From contig NZ_VSSB01000001.1 of the NCBI RefSeq assembly GCF_008122505.1, forward strand, positions 1,472,891 to 1,536,890: a DNA stretch of 64,000 nucleotides. Reading direction: 5' to 3'. This document shows positions 26,133-33,400 of the stretch, piece by piece (positions within the stretch are counted from its first letter, which is position 1; each line of letters begins with the position of its first letter). The notes beneath the pieces were generated by a model, which was not told the origin of the DNA, did not search any database, and saw only the letters and a program-made list of their open reading frames with translations. The DNA is from Agromyces mariniharenae. Lineage in GTDB: Bacteria > Actinomycetota > Actinomycetes > Actinomycetales > Microbacteriaceae. A program made the position numbers and the translations under genes.

Positions 26133-26296
26133 TCGCTCCCTCACCTCGGCGGGCGTGTCCGCGCTATCGTAGCCGCCCGCGGCATCCGCTCGCTGACGGC
26201 CCGGTGGCCGGAGGCCCCGGCCGGTGGTCGACGGCGGGCCCGCGCGGTACCATCGGCACGTCGGGGGGACACGCCGACGAGCCCGAGGGGGGCCTC

Positions 26297-27031
26297 ATGA
26301 ACCGGATGCTCCGTGCTGCCGTGGCGGCAGCGGCCACCGTCCTCGTCGCGAGCGCGCTGGGCGGGTGCGCGTTCCTCACCCCGGCCGAGCAGTTCAGGGA
26401 CACCACGACCGTCGAGGACGCGATCGCCACCATCCAGATCGCCGACAACCAGGGCAGCGTCACCGTCCGCGGGGTCGAGGGCGCGACGCAGACGACCGTG
26501 GCGCGCCAGGTCTCGTACCGCGGCGAGCGGCCCGAGGGAGAGACCCACGCCGTGGAGGGCGACACGCTCGAGCTCCGCGGCTGCGGGCGCCGGTGCTCGG
26601 TCGACTACACGATCGACGTGCCCGCGGGCGTCGACGTGCGCGGGCAGACCTCGAACGGGGCGATCAAGCTCAGCGCCGTCGGTGCGGTCGAGGTCGGCAC
26701 GAGCAACGGCCGCATCGAGTTGGAGGACGTGCAGGGAGCTGTCGACGTCGAGACGTCGAACGGCCGCATCGAGGGCGAAGGACTCAACGGCGACGGCATC
26801 CGCGCCGAGACGTCGAACGGCGCCATCGACCTCGAACTCGGCACGCCGCAGGACGTCGAGGCCCGCACCTCGAACGGATCGATCGAGCTCAGCGTGCCCG
26901 CCGACAGCTACCGGATCACCACCGAGACGTCGAACGGCGGGACCGACATCGGCGTCGCGAACGATCCCGACGGCCGATTCACGCTCGACCTGCGCACCTC
27001 GAACGGGTCGATCACCGTCGAGGAGGACTGA
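26297..27031 (+). CDS. DUF4097-type lipoprotein with seven TSNG repeats
   Basis: 244 aa. Lipoprotein signal peptide with lipobox ALGGC (Cys24). The mature part has a cysteine pair (RGCGRRCSV) and seven regularly spaced TSNG motifs (TSNGAIKL, TSNGRIEL, TSNGRIEG, TSNGAIDL, TSNGSIEL, TSNGGTDI, TSNGSITV), one per beta turn, as in DUF4097/YvlB-like beta-solenoids. Anchored outside the membrane. Role unknown; related proteins are often linked to envelope stress. GAGGGGGG precedes ATG 26297. Confidence 0.85.
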   Translation: MNRMLRAAVAAAATVLVASALGGCAFLTPAEQFRDTTTVEDAIATIQIADNQGSVTVRGVEGATQTTVARQVSYRGERPEGETHAVEGDTLELRGCGRRCSVDYTIDVPAGVDVRGQTSNGAIKLSAVGAVEVGTSNGRIELEDVQGAVDVETSNGRIEGEGLNGDGIRAETSNGAIDLELGTPQDVEARTSNGSIELSVPADSYRITTETSNGGTDIGVANDPDGRFTLDLRTSNGSITVEED

Positions 27032-27046
27032 CTCCGACCGCTCGGG

Positions 27047-28357
27047 TCATGCGCCCCGCAGGTCGGCGAGTGCCGCCTCGAGCTGGTCGACCGCCCAGTC
27101 GAGGTCGCCGGGCTCCACGACGATGGGCGGCGCGAGCCGGATCGTCGAGCCGTGCGTGTCCTTCGCGAGCACGCCGCGCCGCATCAGCGCCTCGCACGCC
27201 TCCCGCCCGGTCGCGACGGCGGGGTCGATGTCGATGCCCGCCCAGAGCCCCGCCCCGCGCAGCGCGACCACGCCGTGCCCGACCAGGCGCTCGAGTCGTG
27301 CATGCAGGTGGTCTCCCAGCTCGCGGGCACGCGCCTGCGGCTCGCCCGTCGCGAGCATGCGCACGACCTCGAGGCCGACCGCCGCGGCGAGCGGATTGCC
27401 GCCGAAGGTCGAGCCGTGCTGGCCGGGCCGCAGCACGCCCAGCACGTCGCGGTCGCCGACGACGGCCGACACGGGCACGATGCCGCCGCCGAGCGCCTTG
27501 CCGAGCAGGTAGAGGTCGGGCACGACGCCGACGAGGTCGCACGCGAACGTGGCGCCGACGCGCCCGAGGCCCGACTGGATCTCGTCGGCGATGAGCAGCA
27601 CGTCGCGCTCGCGCGTGATGCGCCGCACGTCGGGGAGGAAGTCCGCGGGCGGCACGATGATGCCCGACTCGCCCTGGATCGGCTCGACGAGCACCGCGAC
27701 GGTGCTGTCGTCGATCGCCGCCTCGATCGCGGCCGCGTCCCCGTAGGGCACCATCCGGAAGCCCGGGGTGTACGGGCCGAAGTCGTCGTGCGCATCGGGG
27801 TCATCGCTGAACGAGACGATCGTCGTGGTGCGCCCGTGGAAATTGCCCGCCATCACGATGATGTTCGCGGCATCCGGCGCCACGCCCTTCACGCGGTAGC
27901 CCCACGCGCGCGCGACCTTGATCGCCGACTCGACGGCCTCGGCGCCCGTGTTCATGGGCAGCACCATGTCCTTGCCGCAGAGCGCGGCGAGCTCGGTGAC
28001 GAACGGCCCGAGCCGGTCGTTGTGGAACGCGCGGCTCGTGAGCGTGATGCGGTCGAGCTGTTCGCGCGCCGCGGCGACGAGGCGCGGGTTGCCGTGCCCG
28101 AAGTTCACCGCGGAGTAGGCCGCGAGGCAGTCGAGGTACCGCCGGCCCTCGACGTCGGTCACCCAGGCGCCCTCGCCCGCGGCGACGACGACCGGCAGCG
28201 GGTGGTAGTTGTGGGCCGCGTGCTCGTCCTCCACGCGGATGGCCGCGGCCGTCCGAGCCGAAGGCTCCCCCCGTAGACGCCCGGCCACACCCGAGCCTTC
28301 GGCTCGGACGGCCGCGTCCGCGTCGTCGATCAAGCGGTTGTGAGTGGTGGTCTTCAT
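27047..28357 (-). CDS. rocD: Ornithine aminotransferase with palindrome-encoded N-terminal insertion
   Basis: 436 aa. PLP aminotransferase class III: AHNYHPLPVVVA (about 48), NTGAEAVESAIKVARAWGY (about 138), FHGRTT, LLIADEIQSGLGR (about 261) and PLP-Lys in LLGKALGGG (about 288). Makes glutamate semialdehyde from ornithine. Coupled by ATGA overlap to ddaH. Residues about 15-37 are encoded by a perfect 23-bp-arm inverted repeat (28245-28315) and are absent from typical RocD N-termini, which start nearer the EDEHxAHNYHP block. Confidence 0.92.
   Translation of the reverse strand: MKTTTHNRLIDDADAAVRAEGSGVAGRLRGEPSARTAAAIRVEDEHAAHNYHPLPVVVAAGEGAWVTDVEGRRYLDCLAAYSAVNFGHGNPRLVAAAREQLDRITLTSRAFHNDRLGPFVTELAALCGKDMVLPMNTGAEAVESAIKVARAWGYRVKGVAPDAANIIVMAGNFHGRTTTIVSFSDDPDAHDDFGPYTPGFRMVPYGDAAAIEAAIDDSTVAVLVEPIQGESGIIVPPADFLPDVRRITRERDVLLIADEIQSGLGRVGATFACDLVGVVPDLYLLGKALGGGIVPVSAVVGDRDVLGVLRPGQHGSTFGGNPLAAAVGLEVVRMLATGEPQARARELGDHLHARLERLVGHGVVALRGAGLWAGIDIDPAVATGREACEALMRRGVLAKDTHGSTIRLAPPIVVEPGDLDWAVDQLEAALADLRGA
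28245..28315. repeat. Perfect 23-bp-arm inverted repeat inside rocD
   Basis: Arms 28245-28267 and 28293-28315 match at all 23 positions (core GTCCGAGCCGAAGGCTC), loop 25 nt. The element is read in frame through the 5' part of rocD. It would fold into a very strong hairpin near the start of the message segment for rocD, 40-110 nt after its start codon. Confidence 0.9.
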
Positions 28358-29214
28358 CGGCGCAGCTCCAGGGTGCAGCACTTGACGCCGCCCCCGCCGA
28401 GCAGCAGCTCGGAGAGGTCGACGCCGATCGGGTTGTAGCCGTGCTCGCGCAGCTGCCGCTCGAAGTCGGTGGCGCGCGACGCGATCACGACGTTGTAGCC
28501 GTCGCTGTACGAGTTGAGGCCGAGCACCGCGGCATCCGTCTCGTTCACGATGATGGCGTCGGGGAAGCGCTCCTGCAGCACGGCGAGGGATGCCCCGTCG
28601 AACGCGCTCGGCAGGTAGGCGATGTGCTCGCGGCCGGGCGTGCCGTCGAGCACGGCGACCGCCGTGTCGAGGTGGTAGAAGCTGGGGTCCACGAGGCGGA
28701 GGGTGACGACCTCGCGGCCGAAGATGCGCTCGAGCTCCTGGTGCGACTGCGAGTCGCTGCGGAAGCCCGTGCCGGCGAGAATGACGTCGCCGACGAGGAG
28801 GAAGTCGCCCTCGCCCTCGTTCACCTCCTCGGGCTCGCGCACGTCGAAGCCCTGCTCGCGGAACCACTCCATGTACGCGGGTCCCTCGGGCTGGCGCTCG
28901 GGGTGGGTGAACTTCGCGCCGTACGCGATGCCGTCGATCACGAACCCGCCGTTCGCGGCGTAGACCATGTCGGGCAGCCCCGCGATCGGGTCGATGAGGT
29001 GCACGTCGTAGCCGAGCTCGAGGTACGTGTCGTAGAGTGCCTGCCACTGCGCCAGCGCGACATCGGTGTCGGTCGGCTCGGCGGGGTTCATCCACGGGTT
29101 GATCCGGTAGACGACCGTGAAGTGCTCGGGGCGGCACATCAGCACGCTGCGCCCGGTGGGGCGCCGCTCGGGCCGCGCGGCCGCCTGTTCCTCGGTCTCG
29201 ATCACGGTCGACAT
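28354..29214 (-). CDS. ddaH: Dimethylargininase (DDAH)-like amidinotransferase-fold hydrolase
   Basis: 286 aa. Amidinotransferase/DDAH fold: MCRPEHFTVVYRINPWMNP near the N-terminus, PDMVYAANGGFVIDG (about 81), catalytic His in FYHLDTAVAVL (about 181), catalytic Cys in GGGGVKCCTLEL at the C-terminus. Family members hydrolyse N-methylated arginines to citrulline or act on arginine/ornithine-type substrates. Followed by rocD in a coupled pair. The upstream region shares a TGACGCCGAA decamer with the Lrp gene promoter at 35.9 kb. GAGGAG precedes ATG 29214. Confidence 0.88.
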   Translation of the reverse strand: MSTVIETEEQAAARPERRPTGRSVLMCRPEHFTVVYRINPWMNPAEPTDTDVALAQWQALYDTYLELGYDVHLIDPIAGLPDMVYAANGGFVIDGIAYGAKFTHPERQPEGPAYMEWFREQGFDVREPEEVNEGEGDFLLVGDVILAGTGFRSDSQSHQELERIFGREVVTLRLVDPSFYHLDTAVAVLDGTPGREHIAYLPSAFDGASLAVLQERFPDAIIVNETDAAVLGLNSYSDGYNVVIASRATDFERQLREHGYNPIGVDLSELLLGGGGVKCCTLELRR

Positions 29215-29559
29215 CTCACTCCTCAGGGCTCTGCGGATGTCGCGGCGCACCGTTGCGGGGCGACATCAGCACTCTTGTCAATGCCGGCGGACCAGGTCGC
29301 TCTTGCGAGCCCCGACGACGATGTTCGGGTTGCACCGCCGTCGGGACGCCTCTCTCAGTGTGACGCCGAAGTCGCCGAAGTTCCGGGCGTCACGCGCAAT
29401 GTTCCTGCTCGTTCCGAGACGATTCGCCGCTTTCGTGCGTGAATCACGCGACGGATGCCGCGGGCGACGCGTGAGAGCGGTTGCTCACGAGGCGCGAGTG
29501 GTGCATCCTGTTGGGCGACCCGGCACCCTCCCGCCGGGCGGACCGATGGAGGCCGCAAC
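29215..29559. other. 345-bp divergent intergenic region
   Basis: No gene seen. It holds the promoter of ddaH-rocD and of the membrane-protein pair. An inverted repeat GTGACGCC (29360-29367) / GGCGTCAC (29386-29393) includes TGACGCCGAA, which recurs inverted in the Lrp promoter. Confidence 0.55.
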
Positions 29560-30351
29560 TTGGACGATCCCGCCCACGACGAGCGGCTGCGCCAGCTCCA
29601 GCGGATCGCGTACGGCGCCGTCGCGAGCAGCACCGAACGCGCCGCGGCCCTGGCCGAGCTCGACGCGATGCGGCGGGATGCGGCGGCCGCGGCGCAGGAG
29701 CCCGACGACGCGGCACCCCATCCGACCGGGCCGACGCCCGTGCTGGAGAAGACGCCGACGGGGTCCACGCGAGCCGTGTCCGAGTGGATCGCGGCATCCG
29801 ATGCGGCATCCGTGCGCAGGTTCCGCTGGGCGGTCGCGGCGGGCACGGCCGCGCTGCTCGTGGGCATCGCGGTCGGGTGGCAGCTCGGCACGCGCACCGC
29901 GCCCTCGGAGCCCGCGGCCGGCGGCAATCCCCTCGGTGCCGCCTCGTCGTTCGCGGCGGGCGCGCCCGACGTCATGCTGAAGGTGGTCGACTCCCCCGCC
30001 TACGCCGTGTTCGACCGGCCCGCGCAGGCCTCGGACCTCCCCACGACGGCGCAGGCAGACTGGTCCGACGGCTGGATCGACACGTCGACCCTGCGCCTGC
30101 TCGCGACCACGGCGGAGGGGGTCGGCGTCTACGGCGCGAAGGCGCTGCCGGGCGGACTCTCGCCCGACATCGGGCCCGACGACGTGTGCATGGTGGTCGT
30201 CCGTTCCGGCGGAACGAGCGGGACGTGCACGCAGCAGGGCGTCTTCCGCGACGGGGAGCTCTGGACGGAGTCCTACCTGGAGGGCGACGGCCTCGTGCGC
30301 GCCGAATGGCGCGCCGACGGCGCCGTGCTGGTGACCGTGCCGGTCGACTGA
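29560..30351 (+). CDS. Single-pass membrane protein, unknown function (paralogue of next gene)
   Basis: 263 aa. An N-terminal helical region of about 85 residues, one transmembrane helix (about 91-111, WAVAAGTAALLVGIAVGWQL) and an extracytoplasmic domain with a cysteine pair (DDVCMVVVRSGGTSGTC). The TTG start at 29560 is chosen because GGAGG lies exactly 7 nt upstream and no better ATG fits. The C-terminal domain resembles that of the following gene, so the two arose by duplication. No family recognised. Confidence 0.7.
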   Translation: MDDPAHDERLRQLQRIAYGAVASSTERAAALAELDAMRRDAAAAAQEPDDAAPHPTGPTPVLEKTPTGSTRAVSEWIAASDAASVRRFRWAVAAGTAALLVGIAVGWQLGTRTAPSEPAAGGNPLGAASSFAAGAPDVMLKVVDSPAYAVFDRPAQASDLPTTAQADWSDGWIDTSTLRLLATTAEGVGVYGAKALPGGLSPDIGPDDVCMVVVRSGGTSGTCTQQGVFRDGELWTESYLEGDGLVRAEWRADGAVLVTVPVD

Positions 30352-30427
30352 GCGGCGCGCGGCGCGCCCAGGCCGGCCGCGGGACCGGGCCCTTGCCGCA
30401 GCGCACCCTGCGAGGCATCCTGATCGC

Positions 30428-30925
30428 ATGACCGGTTCGTTCACCGGTCGGATCGACCGAGGCAGTACGGACGGGGCGAGGCCACCGGGCTGGGCGATCG
30501 CCGTCCTCCTGGCGGCGCTGCTCATCGGGGCGCTCTGGGGCTGGACGGTGTCGCACTCGACGCCGTCCGAGCCGGATGCCGCCGCCGTCCCGATCGCCGA
30601 CACCGCCGTGCTCAGCGCCTATGACACGGCGCCCACGCCGGCGGACGTGCCGCGGGACGCGTACCCGCGCGACCCCATCGCGCCGACGGAGTACCGGCTG
30701 CTGCGCACGCGCCCCGACGGCGTCGCGCTCTACATCGCACGGCTGCACGGAGGGTCGGCGGTCTGCGCCGTCCTCTCGCGGCCGGGCCGGTTCACCACCT
30801 CGAGCTGCACGCACGAGGGGCTGTTCCCGGTGCGGGGGCTCGAAGTCGAGGCATCCGCGCCCGGCGACGGTCTCGTGCGCGGGGTCATCCGCCCCGACGG
30901 CAGCGCCGAGCTGTCACCACGGTAG
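30428..30925 (+). CDS. Single-pass membrane protein, unknown function (paralogue of previous gene)
   Basis: 165 aa. One transmembrane helix (about 22-42, GWAIAVLLAALLIGALWGWTV) and an outside domain with Cys...Cys spacing as in its neighbour (SAVCAVLSRPGRFTTSSC), ending in a GLVRGVIRPDGSAEL segment like the neighbour's GLVRAEWRADGAVLV. It lacks the long N-terminal cytoplasmic part. Gap of 76 bp; probably cotranscribed. Confidence 0.7.
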   Translation: MTGSFTGRIDRGSTDGARPPGWAIAVLLAALLIGALWGWTVSHSTPSEPDAAAVPIADTAVLSAYDTAPTPADVPRDAYPRDPIAPTEYRLLRTRPDGVALYIARLHGGSAVCAVLSRPGRFTTSSCTHEGLFPVRGLEVEASAPGDGLVRGVIRPDGSAELSPR

Positions 30926-30939
30926 GCCGCGGGCGCCGG

Positions 30940-31740
30940 TCAGCCGTTCTTCGCGTCGCGCCATGCGAGCCACTCGGGCACTGCCGACAGGTCGTAGTCG
31001 GGGCCCGAGACACCCAGGGTGAACAGCCGCACGCCGGCGTCGTACAGCGCCTCGGCGTAGTCGAGGTCGACGTGGCGGCGGGTGAGCTCGTTCGACACCG
31101 TGATCTCCGACACGTCGCGGCCGACCTCGTCGCCCCAGCGCTTCAGCACGTCGAGCTTGTGGCCGAGCTGGTCGGGCGAGACGAACGAGTGCCAGATGTC
31201 GGCGTGCCGTGCCACGATCTTCAGGGTCTTCTGCTCGCCCTTGCCGCCGATCATCACCGGGATCTTGCGAGTCGGCGCGGGGTTCAGCTTCGCCCAGCGG
31301 GCCTCGACCCGAGGCAGGGCCTTGGCGAGTGCGTTCAGGCGCGTGCCCGGCGTACCGAACTCGTAGCCGTACTCGTCGTAGTCGCGCTCGAACCAGCCCG
31401 AGCCCGTGCCGAAGATGAACCGGCCGACGCCGTCCTTCGCCGAGATGTGGTCGAGGGTGCGGGCCATGTCGGCCTGCAGGTCGGCGTTGCGGTACGAGTT
31501 GCAGCTCACGAGCGTGCCGAACTCCACGCGCTCGGTCTGCTCGGCCCACGCGCCGAGCATGGTCCACGCCTCGAAGTGCAGGCCCTCGCGGTCGCCGGAG
31601 AGCGGGAAGAAGTGGTCCCAGTTGAAGACGATGTCGACGCCGAGGTCCTCGAGGCGCAGGACGGTGTCGCGGATGGCGGGATAGTGGGCGTGCTGCGGCT
31701 GCACCTGGATTCCGAGGCGCACGCGGGAGTCGTCGGGCAT
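30940..31740 (-). CDS. LLM-class F420-dependent oxidoreductase
   Basis: 266 aa. Luciferase-like monooxygenase TIM barrel of the F420-using type: GIQVQPQHAHYPAIRDTV, FNWDHFFPLSGD (about 39), FGTLVSCNSYRNADLQADMA (about 74) and RFIFGTGSGWFERDYDEYG (about 106). Substrate unknown. The start is taken at ATG 31740 because upstream codons encode only an 11-residue repeat from the tandem-repeat DNA at 31.87 kb, not protein-like sequence. Confidence 0.85.
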   Translation of the reverse strand: MPDDSRVRLGIQVQPQHAHYPAIRDTVLRLEDLGVDIVFNWDHFFPLSGDREGLHFEAWTMLGAWAEQTERVEFGTLVSCNSYRNADLQADMARTLDHISAKDGVGRFIFGTGSGWFERDYDEYGYEFGTPGTRLNALAKALPRVEARWAKLNPAPTRKIPVMIGGKGEQKTLKIVARHADIWHSFVSPDQLGHKLDVLKRWGDEVGRDVSEITVSNELTRRHVDLDYAEALYDAGVRLFTLGVSGPDYDLSAVPEWLAWRDAKNG

Positions 31741-31800
31741 GCCTTCCAGCCTAGGCGCGTTCGGGAAAGCGGATGCCAGGGTGGCCATCGAGCGCAAACG

Positions 31801-31867
31801 CAGGAAGAACCGATCGACACGCCGTCGAAGCGGCAGGCGGCATCGGCGTGTCGGCCGGTTCTTCCTG
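31801..31867. terminator. Inverted repeat with 24-bp arms
   Basis: Arms 31801-31824 (CAGGAAGAACCGATCGACAC...) and 31844-31867 pair at 22 of 24 positions with a 19-nt loop. It lies between two reverse-strand genes and could stop or process the permease transcript. No T-tract. Confidence 0.6.
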
Positions 31868-31966
31868 CAGACGGATGCCGCGGCAACCCGATTCCTCCTG
31901 CAGACGGATGCCGCGGGCACCCGATTCCCCGTGCAGACGGATGCCGCAGCAGGGTGTCGCACCGGC
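31868..31966. repeat. Tandem repeat, period 33 bp
   Basis: Units begin at 31868, 31901 and 31934 with CAGACGGATGCCGC; units 1 and 2 are nearly identical over 33 bp (ending CCCGATTCCTCCTG / CCCGATTCCCCGTG), unit 3 keeps only its first 14-16 bp. Each unit carries the GGATGCC motif. Confidence 0.85.
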
Positions 31967-31969
31967 ACG

Positions 31970-32005
31970 CGGATGCCGCGGGCACACCCCGGCCCGCGGC
32001 ATCCG
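31970..32005 (-). terminator. Hairpin built from two opposed GGCATCC motifs, downstream of the permease
   Basis: Perfect 14-bp arms CGGATGCCGCGGGC (31970-31983) and GCCCGCGGCATCCG (31992-32005) with an 8-nt loop, 21 bp past the permease stop codon. A plausible terminator although no T-tract follows. Confidence 0.65.
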
Positions 32006-32026
32006 TCGCCCCCGCTTCCCCCGGGT

Positions 32027-33388
32027 CTACTCCTTCAGGTCGAGCATCGGCGTCGGACGCCGGAACCCGCGCGTCACGATCGCGAGGAGCACGACGCCGA
32101 TCGCGAGCCACGAGAGGCCCACGATGAACGTCTCGACCGAGAGGCTCGTCCACAGCCACACCGTGAGCGCGAAGCCGATGAGCGGCAGCACGAGGTTGCG
32201 CAGCACCTGGATGCCGGCGCGCTCCCTGCGGTCGACGTAGTAGTGCTTGATGACCGAGAGGTTCACGACCGAGAACGCGACGAGCGCGCCGAAGCTGATC
32301 ATGCCGGCGAGCAGGCCGAGGTCGATCCAGATCGCGAGCAGCGAGACCACCGAGACGCACAGCACGGCGACGACCGGGGTCTTGAACCGCGCCGAGAGGC
32401 GGCCGAAGACCCGCTTCGGCAGCACGCCGTCGCGACCCATCGCGTAGATGATGCGCGACACCGACGCCTGCGAGGTGAGCGCCGAGCCCGCCGCGCCCGC
32501 GACGTACGCCGCCGTGAAGAACACCGCGAGGAACTCGCCGCCCGCCGTCTGCATGACGTCGAGCGCGGCCGAGTCCACGTCGGTGAACTCGTTCGACGGG
32601 AACACGAGCTGCGCGAGGTACGACAGCCCGATGAAGATCACGCCGGCCGCGATCGTGGTGATCATGATGGCGCGCGGCACCGAGCGGGTCGGCTCCTTCG
32701 CCTCCTCTGCGAGCGTCGAGACCGAGTCGAAGCCGAGGAACGACAGGCACAGCACGGCGGCGCCCGCGAACAGCACGCCCGGGCCCTCCACGGATCCGTC
32801 GCCGACGAACGGCGCGAGCGGGTCGACCTGCTGCCCCGAGAGCGACGCGAGGCCGAAGACGACGAACGCGCCGATGAACACGGCCTGCACGGCGATGATC
32901 ACGACGTTCGCCCGCGCCACCGAGACGATGCCGATCACGTTCAGCACGGTGACGATGACGATCGACGCGAGGATGAACACCCACGCGGGCACGGCCGGGA
33001 AGGCCGCCTCGAGGTAGATGCCGATCACGAGGTAGTTGATCATCGGCAGGAACAGGTAGTCGAGCATGAGCGACCAGCCGGCGAGGAACCCGACCGCGCC
33101 GCCGAAGCTGCGTTGCGTGTAGACGTACGCCGAGCCGGCGTACGGGTAGGCGACCGACATGCGGGCGTAGGAGCGCGCCGTGAACAGCATGGCGACGAGC
33201 GTGATGACGTACGAGACGGCGACACGGCCGCCGGTCAGCTCGGTGACGATGCCGTAGGTGGTGAACACCGTGAGCGGCACCATGTAGACGAGTCCGAAGA
33301 GCACCAGCGACGGAACGCCGAGGACTCGCTTGAGCTTGGGCGCGGCATCCGTTCCGACGTCGGTGGCGGGGATCGCGGCCTGGGACAT
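32027..33388 (-). CDS. APC superfamily amino-acid/amine permease
   Basis: 453 aa with about 12 transmembrane helices. Typical APC features: VPSLVLFGLVYMVPLTVFTTYGI in helix 1, ARSYARMSVAYPYAGSAYVYTQRSFGG (about 70-96) and FLGFDSVSTLAEEAKEPTRSVPRAI (about 218). Proton- or sodium-coupled uptake of an amino acid or amine is expected. It begins 12 bp after the stop of the amidohydrolase gene, so the two are one operon and the substrate may be the compound that the hydrolase splits or releases. Confidence 0.92.
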   Translation of the reverse strand: MSQAAIPATDVGTDAAPKLKRVLGVPSLVLFGLVYMVPLTVFTTYGIVTELTGGRVAVSYVITLVAMLFTARSYARMSVAYPYAGSAYVYTQRSFGGAVGFLAGWSLMLDYLFLPMINYLVIGIYLEAAFPAVPAWVFILASIVIVTVLNVIGIVSVARANVVIIAVQAVFIGAFVVFGLASLSGQQVDPLAPFVGDGSVEGPGVLFAGAAVLCLSFLGFDSVSTLAEEAKEPTRSVPRAIMITTIAAGVIFIGLSYLAQLVFPSNEFTDVDSAALDVMQTAGGEFLAVFFTAAYVAGAAGSALTSQASVSRIIYAMGRDGVLPKRVFGRLSARFKTPVVAVLCVSVVSLLAIWIDLGLLAGMISFGALVAFSVVNLSVIKHYYVDRRERAGIQVLRNLVLPLIGFALTVWLWTSLSVETFIVGLSWLAIGVVLLAIVTRGFRRPTPMLDLKE

Positions 33389-33400
33389 GGCGGTGACCTT

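Larger units (their letters stand above)
31741..32026. other. 286-bp intergenic region packed with inverted and tandem repeats
   Basis: No gene seen. From right to left: a GGCATCC-based hairpin (31970-32005), a 33-bp tandem repeat (31868-31966) and a long inverted repeat (31801-31867). Together they fill most of the space between the permease stop and the F420 oxidoreductase start. Confidence 0.75.

Noticed and set aside
31868..31966. CRISPR array
   Set aside because: Units are contiguous 33-bp tandem repeats with no unique spacers and no cas genes are present.
30940..31968. A longer F420 oxidoreductase reading frame with an N-terminal ASVC/NR repeat
   Set aside because: The extra residues are only the 33-bp DNA repeat read in one frame; the family N-terminus begins at ATG 31740.
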